A DNA stretch of 64,000 bases from Zeimonas sp036675585. GTDB taxonomy: Bacteria; Pseudomonadota; Gammaproteobacteria; Burkholderiales; Burkholderiaceae_E. Where the stretch lies: assembly GCA_036675585.1 (NCBI GenBank), contig JAKFES010000042.1, positions 1 through 64,000 on the forward strand. The letters are read 5' to 3'. Shown in pieces: positions 41,729 through 51,445 of this stretch; the stretch's first letter is position 1, and the number at the start of each line of letters is the position of its first letter. Position numbers and translations under genes: made by a program. The notes below the pieces were generated by a model. It saw nothing but the letters and a program-made list of their open reading frames with translations, was not told the origin of the DNA and did not search any database.

Positions 41729-42547
41729 ATGACGCCGCCCCGATCGCCGCCGCAGCGCATGCCGACGATGTTCATCCCGCACGGCGCCGGTCCCTGTTTC
41801 TTCATGGAATGGAATCCACCCGACGCGTGGACGAAAACGGCCGATTTCCTGCGCGACATTCCGAGAACGCTCCCTGCGCCGCCGCGCGCAATCCTCGTCG
41901 TCTCGGGACACTGGGCGCGACCGGCGTTCACCGTCGCCTCGACCCCGCACCCGACGCTGATCTACGACTACCACGGTTTTCCGCCGCATACGTATTCGCT
42001 GCAGTACGACGCACCCGGCAGTCCCGCGCTCGCGGCGCGCGTGCGCGAGTGCCTCGATGCGGCCGGCATCGCGAACGCGGCCGACGAGGAGCGAGGCTTC
42101 GACCACGGCGTCTTCGTTCCGCTGAAGCTGATGTTCCCCGACGCATCGATTCCGGTGGTCGCGCTCTCGCTGCGCAACGACCTCGATGCGCGGGCGCATC
42201 TCGATGCCGGACGCGCACTCGCGCCGCTGCGCGACGAAGGCGTGCTCATCGTCGGCAGCGGGATGAGCTTTCACAACATGCGCGGCTACGGCGATCCCCG
42301 CTTCGGGCCCGTTTCCGACGAATTCGACGCGTGGCTTGCCGCCGCGATCGAGGACCCGGAACGGCGCGAGTCGGCGCTCGCCGAGTGGTCGCGGGCACCG
42401 GCCGCGCGCCTGTCGCATCCGGCAGGCGCCGAGGAACACCTGCTGCCGCTGTTCGTCGCGGCCGGAGCTGCACCGGGCGCGACCGGGCGCAAGGTGTTCT
42501 CCGACCGCGTGCTCGAGACGACGATCTCGGCGTTTCGCTTCGATTGA
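41729..42547 (+). CDS. DODA-type extradiol ring-cleavage dioxygenase
   Basis: 272 residues, class III (LigB-like) dioxygenase similar to 4,5-DOPA extradiol dioxygenase. Metal and substrate residues are visible in MFIPHGAGPCFFMEW (His near residue 18), VVSGHW, YDYHGFP, FDHGVFVPLKLMFPD and GSGMSFHNMRGY. It oxidises catechol-type rings at the extradiol bond with non-haem Zn/Fe. It starts 23 bases after the MmyB-like regulator; YbfF-type lone gene copies are common, so the substrate may be a DOPA-like or a plant phenolic compound. Confidence 0.9.
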   Translation: MTPPRSPPQRMPTMFIPHGAGPCFFMEWNPPDAWTKTADFLRDIPRTLPAPPRAILVVSGHWARPAFTVASTPHPTLIYDYHGFPPHTYSLQYDAPGSPALAARVRECLDAAGIANAADEERGFDHGVFVPLKLMFPDASIPVVALSLRNDLDARAHLDAGRALAPLRDEGVLIVGSGMSFHNMRGYGDPRFGPVSDEFDAWLAAAIEDPERRESALAEWSRAPAARLSHPAGAEEHLLPLFVAAGAAPGATGRKVFSDRVLETTISAFRFD

Positions 42548-42615
42548 TCGGGCTCAACGCTTCGCACGCGAAAGACATGCCCAATGGCGGCGTCATTCGA
42601 GAGAGAGGGTGCGTC

Positions 42616-43221
42616 GTGCGTCGAACGCTGTTTCTGCCCCGTATCGCGGCTGCGATCGCTTTCTTCGCCCTCGCCGGCTCCTGGTGCGTGTCGTCGGTCG
42701 CCGCGCCGGTGCGCCACGTCGTCGAGCCCAATCACACCTTCGTGATGTTCGAAGTGCGGCACTTCGGCACGTCGACCGTGCGGGCGCGCTTCGACCGCGT
42801 CGACGGCGTGGTCGTCGTCGATTTCGCGGCGCGCCGGGGCGAGGCCGACATCCTGATCGACACCGGCTCGGTCAGCTCGGGCATTGCGGCCTTCGATGCG
42901 CATCTGCGCAACGCCGACTTCCTCGATGCTGCCCGGGTGCCGCAGGCGCGTTTTGCCGGAACCGATTTCCGCTTCGACGGCGAGCGCATCGTCTCGGTCT
43001 CCGGCCAGCTCACGCTGCTGGGCAACACGCATCCGGTTCGCCTCGACGCGACGAACTTCAACTGCTACGACTCGCCGATCGTAAAAGCGCGCGTCTGCGG
43101 CGGCGACTTCGAAACCACGATCGAGCGCAGCAAGTGGGAAATGACGTGGGGAATCGACAAGGGCATCCCCGATCGGGTCCGCCTGCTGATCCAGATCGAA
43201 GCGATCGCCCAGCCCGACTGA
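42616..43221 (+). CDS. YceI-family periplasmic protein
   Basis: 201 residues from GTG 42616 with a GAGAGAGG ribosome site; an ATG at 42577 is the alternative. Signal peptide of about 30 residues (LFLPRIAAAIAFFALAGSW, cut after VAA). The YceI lipocalin-like domain follows: HVVEPNHTFVMFEVRHFGTSTVRARF, VVVDFAARRGEADILIDTGS, FLDAARVPQARFAGTDF and QLTLLGNTHPVRLDATNF. YceI proteins bind isoprenoid or polyprenyl lipids in the periplasm. It is convergent with the host-attachment-type gene, one base away. Confidence 0.9.
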   Translation: MRRTLFLPRIAAAIAFFALAGSWCVSSVAAPVRHVVEPNHTFVMFEVRHFGTSTVRARFDRVDGVVVVDFAARRGEADILIDTGSVSSGIAAFDAHLRNADFLDAARVPQARFAGTDFRFDGERIVSVSGQLTLLGNTHPVRLDATNFNCYDSPIVKARVCGGDFETTIERSKWEMTWGIDKGIPDRVRLLIQIEAIAQPD

Positions 43222-43222
43222 G

Positions 43223-43678
43223 CTAGCGCAGCGGCGGACGCAGCGAACCGAGCCGTTGCGTCAGCGAACGGCGATCGAGCTTGCTCAGATCCTTGTCGAG
43301 CTCCTCGATCACCGACCCGGAGACATCGCTGCCGAGCGCCTTGCGCAGCAGTCCGAGGAAGCGCGGCGCGGCGGCGATCTTCAGCGCCTCGAACCGGTTC
43401 GCGCGGCGCGCTTCGCCGAGCCAGTGCGCGAGGCGGCGCGCGAACAGTTCGGCCTCGCGATGCTGCTCGTCCTCCCCGGCCGACGCCGTGGGATACGAGC
43501 CCGACAACGTGCCTGCGCCGGCGCGGCGCCCGTAGGCGTCGCGCCGCAGGTCGGCGCCTTCGGCGCGCGCCGCGGCATCGGTCAGTGTTTCGATCTCGAC
43601 GAGATCGGCGTCGCGACCGGGTACTTCGAAGATTCGTGCGATTCCTTCGTCGGCGACGACGACCCAGGTAGTGCGCAT
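43223..43678 (-). CDS. host-attachment/baeRF-type protein
   Basis: 151 residues from ATG 43678 with GGAGG (in GGAGGACTGCACATG). Annotated in the family of proteins required for attachment to host cells; the fold resembles peptidyl-tRNA hydrolase release factor domains (baeRF). N-terminal MRTTWVVVADEGIARIFEV and the later FARRLAHWLGEARRANRF and APRFLGLLRKAL blocks are characteristic. The longer frame to 43711 adds 11 residues before the ribosome site and is rejected. Real function is unclear. Confidence 0.85.
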   Translation of the reverse strand: MRTTWVVVADEGIARIFEVPGRDADLVEIETLTDAAARAEGADLRRDAYGRRAGAGTLSGSYPTASAGEDEQHREAELFARRLAHWLGEARRANRFEALKIAAAPRFLGLLRKALGSDVSGSVIEELDKDLSKLDRRSLTQRLGSLRPPLR

Positions 43679-43738
43679 GTGCAGTCCTCCTTCGCGGGCG
43701 GGCGCCGACACCGCATCCGGTGTGCGCGCGCGGAACGG

Positions 43739-43984
43739 TCAGTGTTTCTTGCTTTCCTCGTCGAATCCCGGCGTCGGCGCGACCGTGCCCGGCGCGTCGG
43801 GATTGCACGGCGACTGCCATTCGCGCAGTTCCTGTGCGAGCACCGCACGGCCGTCCTGCTCGGCGCGGCGGATCAGTTCGAACACGTTGTCGTCGTTGAC
43901 GCGTTCGTGGCCCAGTCCGCGCGTCAGGGCGCGGTAGATGTCCTCGATTTCCTGCGCCCGGGGCGCGGCATTGGGGTCGGGCAT
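43739..43984 (-). CDS. short hypothetical protein
   Basis: 81 residues, MPDPNAAPRAQEIEDIYRAL start, hydrophilic, with a helical core (VNDDNVFELIRRAEQDGRAVLAQELREW) and a short Pro/Gly tail ending ESKKH. AAGGAG lies at about seven bases upstream. It lies 60 bases upstream (same strand) of the host-attachment-type gene and 210 bases after the atp operon end. A strong 13-base hairpin sits in its leader. No family recognised. Confidence 0.6.
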   Translation of the reverse strand: MPDPNAAPRAQEIEDIYRALTRGLGHERVNDDNVFELIRRAEQDGRAVLAQELREWQSPCNPDAPGTVAPTPGFDEESKKH

Positions 43985-44006
43985 TCAACGTCTCCTTGCT
44001 GCAATG

Positions 44007-44035
44007 CAGGGCGCCGCGCACGGCGCGGCGCCCTG
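44007..44035. other. strong 13-base-pair hairpin in the 81-residue gene leader
   Basis: CAGGGCGCCGCGC and GCGCGGCGCCCTG pair perfectly around ACG. In the minus-strand mRNA it ends about 10 bases before the AAGGAG ribosome site of the 81-residue gene. It could hide or protect the start, or terminate leakage from the atp operon; no T-run follows directly. Confidence 0.55.
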
Positions 44036-44142
44036 GTTGCGGCATTCGGCGTACCCGGCGCTACGCTCCGCCTGCCGCGCGGCTGCGACGAGCACGGTCG
44101 CCGGGATTTACTGCAGTCGGCTCGGCGTGCCGGCCGCGAACG

Positions 44143-44168
44143 AAAAAAAACCCGCGCAAGGCGGGTTT
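44143..44168 (-). terminator. intrinsic terminator of the atp operon
   Basis: On the minus strand AAACCCGC-CTTGC-GCGGGTTT followed by a run of T (the complement of AAAAAAAA at 44143-44150): an eight-base stem, short loop and T-tract. It is 27 bases after the atpC stop, exactly where the ATP synthase operon should end. Confidence 0.9.
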
Positions 44169-44194
44169 CTTCGTTCGAGACATTCGACTCGAAC

Positions 44195-44614
44195 CTATCG
44201 TTTGCTCCTGAACTTGCGCAATGCCGCGATCTGCGCGATCGCCTCGGCCAGCTCGGCCTGCGCTTTCGCGTAATCGATTGCCCCCTCGCGGTTCGACAGC
44301 GCCTCCTCGGCCGCGCGCTTGGCCTCCTCGGCTTTCGCCTCGTCGAGGTCCTTGCCGCGGATCGCGGTGTCGGCCAGCACGGTGACGCGGTTCGGCTGCA
44401 CTTCGAGGATGCCGCCGGCGACGAAGACGAACTCCTCCTCGGCCTGCCCCGCGACCTTGATGCGCACCGCCCCCGGGCGGATGCGCGTGATCAGCGGCGT
44501 GTGCTGCGGGTAGATGCCGAGCTCGCCCGCCTCGCCCGGCAACGCGACGAACTCCGCCTTGCCTTCGAAAATCGAGCGCTCGGCGCTTACTACGTCTACG
44601 TGGATGGTGTGCAT
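44195..44614 (-). CDS. atpC: ATP synthase epsilon subunit
   Basis: 139 residues. Beta-sandwich domain (HVDVVSAERSIFEGKAEFVALPGEAGELGI, PGAVRIKV) and C-terminal helices (LDEAKAEEAKRAAEEALS) that inhibit or stabilise the rotor. Last gene of the atp operon. The 104-base gap to atpD is unusual for this operon and holds a purine/pyrimidine hairpin. Confidence 0.95.
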   Translation of the reverse strand: MHTIHVDVVSAERSIFEGKAEFVALPGEAGELGIYPQHTPLITRIRPGAVRIKVAGQAEEEFVFVAGGILEVQPNRVTVLADTAIRGKDLDEAKAEEAKRAAEEALSNREGAIDYAKAQAELAEAIAQIAALRKFRSKR

Positions 44615-44623
44615 TTCGTACCG

Positions 44624-44718
44624 TGAAGGGTAAAGGGTGAAGGGTGAAGGTAGGGAAGCGAGGCGATCGGGGAAGCCGGCCCGGCCCCCTTCCCCCTTCT
44701 CCCTTCCCCCTTCCCTTC
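44624..44718. repeat. GA-rich / CT-rich imperfect inverted repeat in the atpD-atpC gap
   Basis: On the plus strand, 44624-44659 is nearly pure purine with a GAAGGGTGA-type unit repeated, and 44684-44718 is nearly pure pyrimidine (CCCTTCCCCCTTC type). The two halves can pair imperfectly into a long stem (GGGTGAAGGG with CCCTTCTCCC, one mismatch). In the mRNA this hairpin lies between the atpD stop and the atpC start. Confidence 0.55.
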
Positions 44719-46161
44719 TTACTGCAACGTCTTCGCCTTCTCGAACGCCTCTTCGATCGTGCCGACCATGTAGAACGCCTGCTCGGGCAGGTTGTCGCAC
44801 TCGCCGTTGACGATCATCTGGAAGCCGCGAATCGTGTCCTTCAGCGCGACGATCTTGCCCGGGCTGCCGGTGAACACTTCGGCGACGTTGAACGGCTGCG
44901 ACAGGAAGCGCTGGATCTTGCGTGCGCGCGCCACCGCGAGCTTGTCTTCGGGCGAGAGTTCGTCCATGCCGAGAATGGCGATGATGTCGCGCAGTTCCTT
45001 GTAGCGCTGCAGCGTCGACTGCACCGCGCGCGTCGTGTTGTAGTGCTCTTCGCCGATCACGTGCGGGTCGAGCTGGCGCGACGTGGAGTCGAGCGGATCG
45101 ACCGCCGGGTAGATCCCCAGCGACGCGATGTCGCGCGAGAGCACGACGGTGGCGTCGAGGTGGCCGAAGGTGGTCGCCGGCGACGGGTCGGTCAGGTCGT
45201 CGGCCGGCACGTACACGGCCTGGATCGACGTGATCGAGCCGGTCTTCGTCGACGTGATGCGCTCCTGCAGCCGCCCCATTTCCTCGGCGAGCGTCGGCTG
45301 GTAGCCCACCGCCGACGGCATGCGCCCGAGCAGCGCCGAGACTTCGGTTCCGGCCAGCGTGTAGCGGTAGATGTTGTCGATGAACAGCAGGATGTCGCGG
45401 CCTTCGTCGCGGAACTGCTCGGCCATCGTCAGCCCGGTGAGCGCCACGCGCAGCCGGTTGCCCGGCGGTTCGTTCATCTGCCCGAACACCATCGCGACCT
45501 TGTCGAGGACCTTCGACTCCTCCATCTCGTGATAGAAGTCGTTGCCCTCGCGCGTGCGCTCGCCGACACCGGCGAACACCGAGTAGCCGCCGTAGCTCTT
45601 CGCGATGTTGTTGATCAGCTCCATCATGTTGACGGTCTTGCCGACACCGGCGCCGCCGAACAGGCCGATCTTGCCGCCCTTGGCGAACGGGCAGATCAGG
45701 TCGATGACCTTGATCCCGGTGGGCAGCAGTTCGACCGATGGCTTGAGCTCCTCGAAGGTCGGTGCCGCCCGGTGGATCGACCGGCGCTCCTGCGTGGCGA
45801 TCGGACCCGCGTCGTCGATCGGCCGGCCGAGCACGTCCATGATGCGCCCGAGCGTGGCCGAGCCCACCGGTACCGAGATCGGGCCGCCGGTATTGGCGAC
45901 TTTCATGCCGCGGCGCAGGCCATCGGACGAGCCCATCGCGATCGTGCGAACGACGCCGTCGCCCAGCTGCTGCTGCACCTCGAACGTGAGGCCTTTCTCG
46001 GCCAGCGTGTTCCCCGCGTCCTGCAGCACGAGCGCGTCGTAGATGTGCGGCATCTGTTCGCGCGGGAACTGGATGTCGACGACGGCGCCGATGCACTGGA
46101 CGATTTGACCCTCGCCTGCGCGAACTTGCGCCGGGCGTGCCGTTTCTGCCGTTTCTGCCAT
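44719..46161 (-). CDS. atpD: ATP synthase beta subunit
   Basis: 480 residues from ATG 46161, catalytic subunit of F1. Walker A GGAGVGKTVNMMELI, catalytic Glu region VFAGVGERTREGNDFYHEM, ALTGLTMAEQFRD, and the DELSEED motif, here DELSPEDK. The start with MAETAETARPAQVRAGEGQ adds a short leader ahead of the usual IVQCIGAVVDIQFPRE, also seen in relatives with an upstream extension; an AGGAACG site precedes. All key residues present. Confidence 0.96.
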   Translation of the reverse strand: MAETAETARPAQVRAGEGQIVQCIGAVVDIQFPREQMPHIYDALVLQDAGNTLAEKGLTFEVQQQLGDGVVRTIAMGSSDGLRRGMKVANTGGPISVPVGSATLGRIMDVLGRPIDDAGPIATQERRSIHRAAPTFEELKPSVELLPTGIKVIDLICPFAKGGKIGLFGGAGVGKTVNMMELINNIAKSYGGYSVFAGVGERTREGNDFYHEMEESKVLDKVAMVFGQMNEPPGNRLRVALTGLTMAEQFRDEGRDILLFIDNIYRYTLAGTEVSALLGRMPSAVGYQPTLAEEMGRLQERITSTKTGSITSIQAVYVPADDLTDPSPATTFGHLDATVVLSRDIASLGIYPAVDPLDSTSRQLDPHVIGEEHYNTTRAVQSTLQRYKELRDIIAILGMDELSPEDKLAVARARKIQRFLSQPFNVAEVFTGSPGKIVALKDTIRGFQMIVNGECDNLPEQAFYMVGTIEEAFEKAKTLQ

Positions 46162-46229
46162 TTCGCGTTCCTGTTCCTGAATTCGTTGCGCTGTTGCGCT
46201 CGGTTGCGTGGTACCGGGATGCAGGGCGA

Positions 46230-47096
46230 TCAGACCGCCGCGGCGCCGCCGACGATCTCGGACAGCTCCTTGGTGATCGCCGCCTGGCGCGCCTTGTTGT
46301 AGGAGAGCTGCAGCTCGTCGATGACCTTCTTCGCGTTGTCGGACGCCGATTTCATCGCGACCATCCGCGCGCTCTGCTCGCTCGCCATGTTCTCGGACAC
46401 CGCCTGGTAGACGAGCGACTCGACGTAGCGAAGCAGCAGTTCGTCGAGCACGCTCTGCGCGTCGGGCTCGTAGAGGTAGTCCCACGAGTAGTCGCGCGTG
46501 TCTTCCTGCAGACGTTCGGTGGACAGCGGAAGCAGCTGTTCGAGCACCGGCTCCTGCTTCATCGTGTTGATGAAGCGCGTGTACGCGAGATAGACCGCGT
46601 CGATCTCGCCGCGCTCGTAGGCGTCGAGCTGGATGCGCACCGGGCCGATCAGCCGCTCGAGGTGCGGGGTGTCGCCGAGCTGCACGAGGTGCGAGACGAC
46701 CTTCGCGCCGATGCGCTGCAGGAAGCCGAAGCCCTTGTTGCCGATCGCCGTCGTGCGCACGCCCACGCCGTCGCGCTCGAGGTCACGCAGCTTGTTCGTT
46801 ACCGCGCGCAGCACGTTGGTGTTCAACCCGCCGCACAGCCCCTTGTCGGTCGTGATGACGATGACGCCGACGTTGCGCTGCTCGCGCACGACGAGAAACG
46901 GATGGCGATACTCCGGATTCGCATCGGCCAGGTGCGCAGCGATGTTGCGCACCTTGTCGGCGTACGGGCGCGCGTGCCGCATGCGCTCCTGTGCCTTGCG
47001 CATCTTCGACGCGGCGACCATCTCCATCGCCTTCGTGATCTTGCGCGTGTTCTGCACGCTCTTGATCTTCGTGCGGATCTCTTTGCTGCCCGCCAT
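46230..47096 (-). CDS. atpG: ATP synthase gamma subunit
   Basis: 288 residues, central shaft of F1. Starts MAGSKEIRTKIKSVQNTRKITKAMEMVAASKM (N-terminal helix) and ends with AITKELSEIVGGAAAV, the long C-terminal helix. The middle contains VIVITTDKGLCGGLN. Length normal. Same strand order A-G-D-C as in other proteobacteria. Confidence 0.96.
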   Translation of the reverse strand: MAGSKEIRTKIKSVQNTRKITKAMEMVAASKMRKAQERMRHARPYADKVRNIAAHLADANPEYRHPFLVVREQRNVGVIVITTDKGLCGGLNTNVLRAVTNKLRDLERDGVGVRTTAIGNKGFGFLQRIGAKVVSHLVQLGDTPHLERLIGPVRIQLDAYERGEIDAVYLAYTRFINTMKQEPVLEQLLPLSTERLQEDTRDYSWDYLYEPDAQSVLDELLLRYVESLVYQAVSENMASEQSARMVAMKSASDNAKKVIDELQLSYNKARQAAITKELSEIVGGAAAV

Positions 47097-47122
47097 GTCG
47101 CTTCCCGGTTGCCCTGGCCCGC

Positions 47123-48679
<1,557 letters not shown>

Positions 48680-48694
48680 GGGGTACCCCTTGGC

Positions 48695-49228
48695 TTAAAG
48701 CTTCATCGCGCTGGCCATCTGGGCCAGCTTGCCGCGCACCGAAGCGTCGATCACTTCGTCACCGATCTTCACCGCGACCCCGCCGATCAGGTTCGCATCG
48801 ACCGTTACCGAGGCCTTGATCCGCTTGCCGTATTTTTCCGCAAGGGTCGAGACGATGTCGTCGATCTGCTGCTGCACGAGCGGGTACGCCGAGTGGATCT
48901 GCGCGTCGAGCACGCCTTCGTGCTCGTTGCGCAGCTGCTCGAACAGCGCCGCGATCTCGGACAGCACGCTCAGCCGCTCGTTGTCGGCGAGCACGCGAAC
49001 GAAATTGTCCTGCTGCGCGCTCAACTGGCCGCTGGCGTCGGCGACGAGCCGGGCGACCTGCTCGTCGCTGAGCCGCGGGTTGCCGAGCAGCTCGCGCGCG
49101 CTGTCGGTCCCGATCACGGTCGCGAGCCGTTGCAGCGCATCGGACCACGACGGCAACGCGTTCGCGTCGCGGGCCAGCTGGAACGCGGCCTCGGCATAAG
49201 GCCGGGCAATCGTCAACGACTCGGCCAT
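48695..49228 (-). CDS. atpH: ATP synthase delta subunit
   Basis: 177 residues, links F1 to the b-subunit stalk. Start MAESLTIARPYAEAAFQLA, and C-terminal SVTVDANLIGGVAVKIGDEVIDASVRGKL signature of the family. Fifteen bases before atpA; four bases after atpF. Confidence 0.95.
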   Translation of the reverse strand: MAESLTIARPYAEAAFQLARDANALPSWSDALQRLATVIGTDSARELLGNPRLSDEQVARLVADASGQLSAQQDNFVRVLADNERLSVLSEIAALFEQLRNEHEGVLDAQIHSAYPLVQQQIDDIVSTLAEKYGKRIKASVTVDANLIGGVAVKIGDEVIDASVRGKLAQMASAMKL

Positions 49229-49232
49229 GGCG

Positions 49233-49706
49233 CTAGCGCAGCTCGTTCTTCAGGTTGGACAGCAATTCGGCATGCCGGTTCGCGTCGATTTCCTTGCGCA
49301 GGATGCGCTCGGCACCGGCGACGGCGAGCAGGGCGACCTGGTCGCGCAGCTGCTCGCGGGCACGCTGCGCGGCGAGCACCGCTTCGTCCTCGGCGGCCTT
49401 GCGCGCCGCGGCGACGATCGCCGCCGCTTCGCTGCGCGCGGACTCGACGATTCCGGCGGCCTGGCGCTCGGCAACCGAGCGGACCTCGGAGGCTCCGGCA
49501 CGCGCCTGCTGCAGTTCCTGCTCGGCACGGCGCTCGGCCGCGGCGAGATCGGCCTTCGCCTTGTCGGCGGCAGCCAGCCCGTCGGCGATCTTCTGCGAAC
49601 GCGCATCGAGCGCACGGGTGATCGGCGGCCAGACGAAACGGGCCGTGAACCACCATAGCGCCAGGAAAACGATGATCTGGACGATGAGCGTCGCGTTCAG
49701 GTTCAC
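49233..49706 (-). CDS. atpF: ATP synthase b subunit
   Basis: 157 residues. N-terminal membrane anchor MNLNATLIVQIIVFLALWWF, then a long Ala/Glu/Arg-rich helix (AAADKAKADLAAAERRAEQEL, coiled coil) forming the peripheral stalk. Ribosome site and 40-base gap to atpE. Confidence 0.95.
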   Translation of the reverse strand: MNLNATLIVQIIVFLALWWFTARFVWPPITRALDARSQKIADGLAAADKAKADLAAAERRAEQELQQARAGASEVRSVAERQAAGIVESARSEAAAIVAAARKAAEDEAVLAAQRAREQLRDQVALLAVAGAERILRKEIDANRHAELLSNLKNELR

Positions 49707-49746
49707 GACGTACTCCCTCGAAACTGGATGGACGGAAAAGTCGTGC

Positions 49747-49989
49747 TCAGCCCTGGAACGGGTTGGCGAACGCGAACATCATCGCGATCCCCACGCCGAT
49801 CAGGAACGCGGCGTCGATCAGGCCGGCGAGCAGGAACATCTTCGTCTGCAGCTTGTCCATCAGTTCGGGCTGGCGAGCGGCGCCCTCGATGTACTTGCCG
49901 CCCATCATGCCGATGCCGACGCAGGCACCCAGGGCGCCCAGGCCGATGATCAAACCGCATGCGACGGCGACGAGAGCAACGTTGGTCAT
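49747..49989 (-). CDS. atpE: ATP synthase c subunit
   Basis: 80 residues, two helices joined by the polar loop AARQPELMDKL. The ion-binding carboxylate is Asp about residue 60 in LLAGLIDAAFLIGVG. Asp rather than Glu, without the Na+ coordination set, indicates a proton ring. Starts MTNVALVAVACGLIIGLGAL. Confidence 0.96.
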   Translation of the reverse strand: MTNVALVAVACGLIIGLGALGACVGIGMMGGKYIEGAARQPELMDKLQTKMFLLAGLIDAAFLIGVGIAMMFAFANPFQG

Positions 49990-50047
49990 GATTCGAGAAC
50001 TCCAGTGGAAAGAGCTGTGGGGGTGTTGAAAAGACGCGAAAGGAAAA

Positions 50048-50869
50048 TCAGTGGTGCTCGAAAGCCTGCCCGACGTACACGAGCGCGAGCATCATGAAGA
50101 TGAACGCCTGCAGCGTGATGATCAGGATGTGGAAGATCGCCCAGGCGAGTCCGGTGAGGAAATGCAGCCCGCTGCCCCACCACGTGACGGTTGCGCCGAG
50201 CAGCGCGATCAGCAGGAACACGAGTTCGCCCGCATACATGTTTCCGAACAACCGCATGCCGAGCGAGACGGTCTTCGCCAGGTACTCGATGATCTGCAGC
50301 AGGAAGTTGAACGGCCACAGCGCCCAGTGCGAACCGAAGGGCGCGGTGAACAGCTCGCGCACGAAGCCGCCGCCGCCTTTCGTCTTGATCCCGTAGTAGA
50401 TCGACGAGGCGAGCACGACGATCGCCAGCGACAGCGTGCCGTTCAGGTCGGCGGTGGGCACCGCGCGCAGGTAGTGGATGCCGAACAGCTCGCCGATGCG
50501 CGGGAACAGGTCGACCGGGATCAGGTCGATCGCGTTCATCAGGAAGATCCAGACGAACGACACGAGCGCGAGCGGCGCGACATAGCTGAGGTCGCCCTTG
50601 ACGATGGCGCGCGCCTGCTCGTAGACGAACTCGACGAGCGACTCGATCGCGCCGACGAAGCGATTCGGAACACCCGGCGTGATCATCCGGGCCGCGCGAT
50701 ACATGAGCCAACCGGACAGCGCCGCGGTGAGCACCGAATAGAAGACGGTGTCCCAGTTGACGATCGAGAAATCGATGATGTTCTGCTGCGCGGCTCCGGA
50801 AGAGTTCAGGTGCGTCAGGTGATGGACGATGTACTCGGAGGCGCTCGGAGCGTTCGTTGCGGCGGACAT
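50048..50869 (-). CDS. atpB: ATP synthase a subunit
   Basis: 273 residues, membrane a subunit of Fo. About five to six helices; the essential Arg lies in LAKTVSLGMRLFGNMYAGELVF, and it has the conserved SFVWIFLMNAIDLIPVD stretch. Last part AFIFMMLALVYVGQAFEHH. It forms the proton half-channels against the c ring. Confidence 0.95.
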   Translation of the reverse strand: MSAATNAPSASEYIVHHLTHLNSSGAAQQNIIDFSIVNWDTVFYSVLTAALSGWLMYRAARMITPGVPNRFVGAIESLVEFVYEQARAIVKGDLSYVAPLALVSFVWIFLMNAIDLIPVDLFPRIGELFGIHYLRAVPTADLNGTLSLAIVVLASSIYYGIKTKGGGGFVRELFTAPFGSHWALWPFNFLLQIIEYLAKTVSLGMRLFGNMYAGELVFLLIALLGATVTWWGSGLHFLTGLAWAIFHILIITLQAFIFMMLALVYVGQAFEHH

Positions 50870-50914
50870 GGATTCCAGTTGCTGCGGTTGTCGGAGCCGG
50901 TTATCGGACCTTCG

Positions 50915-51283
50915 TCACAACGACTTGCCCTTCGACAAGGGATTTCGCTCGAACGCCATCGCGAACAGCGGAGCCTGCAACGCCACGATCAGCCCGAGCA
51001 GCAGCGCCAGCCACCGGATGTTCGCCTGCGTCTTCACGATCCAGAACAACAGACCGACCGTGAGTCCGATCTTGACGAACTGCCAGAGGAAGAACACGAC
51101 CGGATACGACTCCGGCGAGCGTTTCCTGTGCAGCGTCAATCGCAGCGCGAACAACGCATTCGGGATGACCGCCGCGGCCCCGCCCAGCATGACGAACCGG
51201 GCGCTTTCCCAGCCTGCCCAGACCCCGGCCAACGACGCCAGGACTGCGACAGCAGCGATCTGCAGTCCAACGGCAGCCAACAT
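50915..51283 (-). CDS. atpI: ATP synthase assembly protein I
   Basis: 122 residues from ATG 51283, four hydrophobic segments (LAAVGLQIAAVAVLASLAGV, ARFVMLGGAAAVIPNALFAL, VVFFLWQFVKIGLTVGLLFW, RWLALLLGLIVALQAPLFAM). A GTG at 51349 gives 144 residues but lies inside the spacer of the operon promoter (51334-51362), so it would not be on the mRNA; the shorter start is preferred. It helps c-ring assembly or Mg uptake in relatives and heads the atp operon. Confidence 0.8.
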   Translation of the reverse strand: MLAAVGLQIAAVAVLASLAGVWAGWESARFVMLGGAAAVIPNALFALRLTLHRKRSPESYPVVFFLWQFVKIGLTVGLLFWIVKTQANIRWLALLLGLIVALQAPLFAMAFERNPLSKGKSL

Positions 51284-51333
51284 GATGCTAAGAATCGGCG
51301 GTGGCCGTTGGCCCGCATGGGCAAAGACGCGAG

Positions 51334-51362
51334 ATTCTAGCGTTTGCACTGGAGAGGGTCAA
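51334..51362 (-). promoter_or_regulatory. sigma70-type promoter of the atp operon
   Basis: Read on the minus strand: TTGACC (complement of 51357-51362), 17-base spacer, TAGAAT (complement of 51334-51339). Transcription would start near 51327, some 44 bases before the atpI ATG at 51283. It lies between parB and atpI, where the operon promoter belongs. Confidence 0.7.
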
Positions 51363-51445
51363 ACCGCCTGCGGGCGCCGACGAAGACCGGCGAAGGCGCG
51401 CGTGCGAATGCCTGCGCGGGGCGTGCGAGGGCGCAGCAAACGGGC

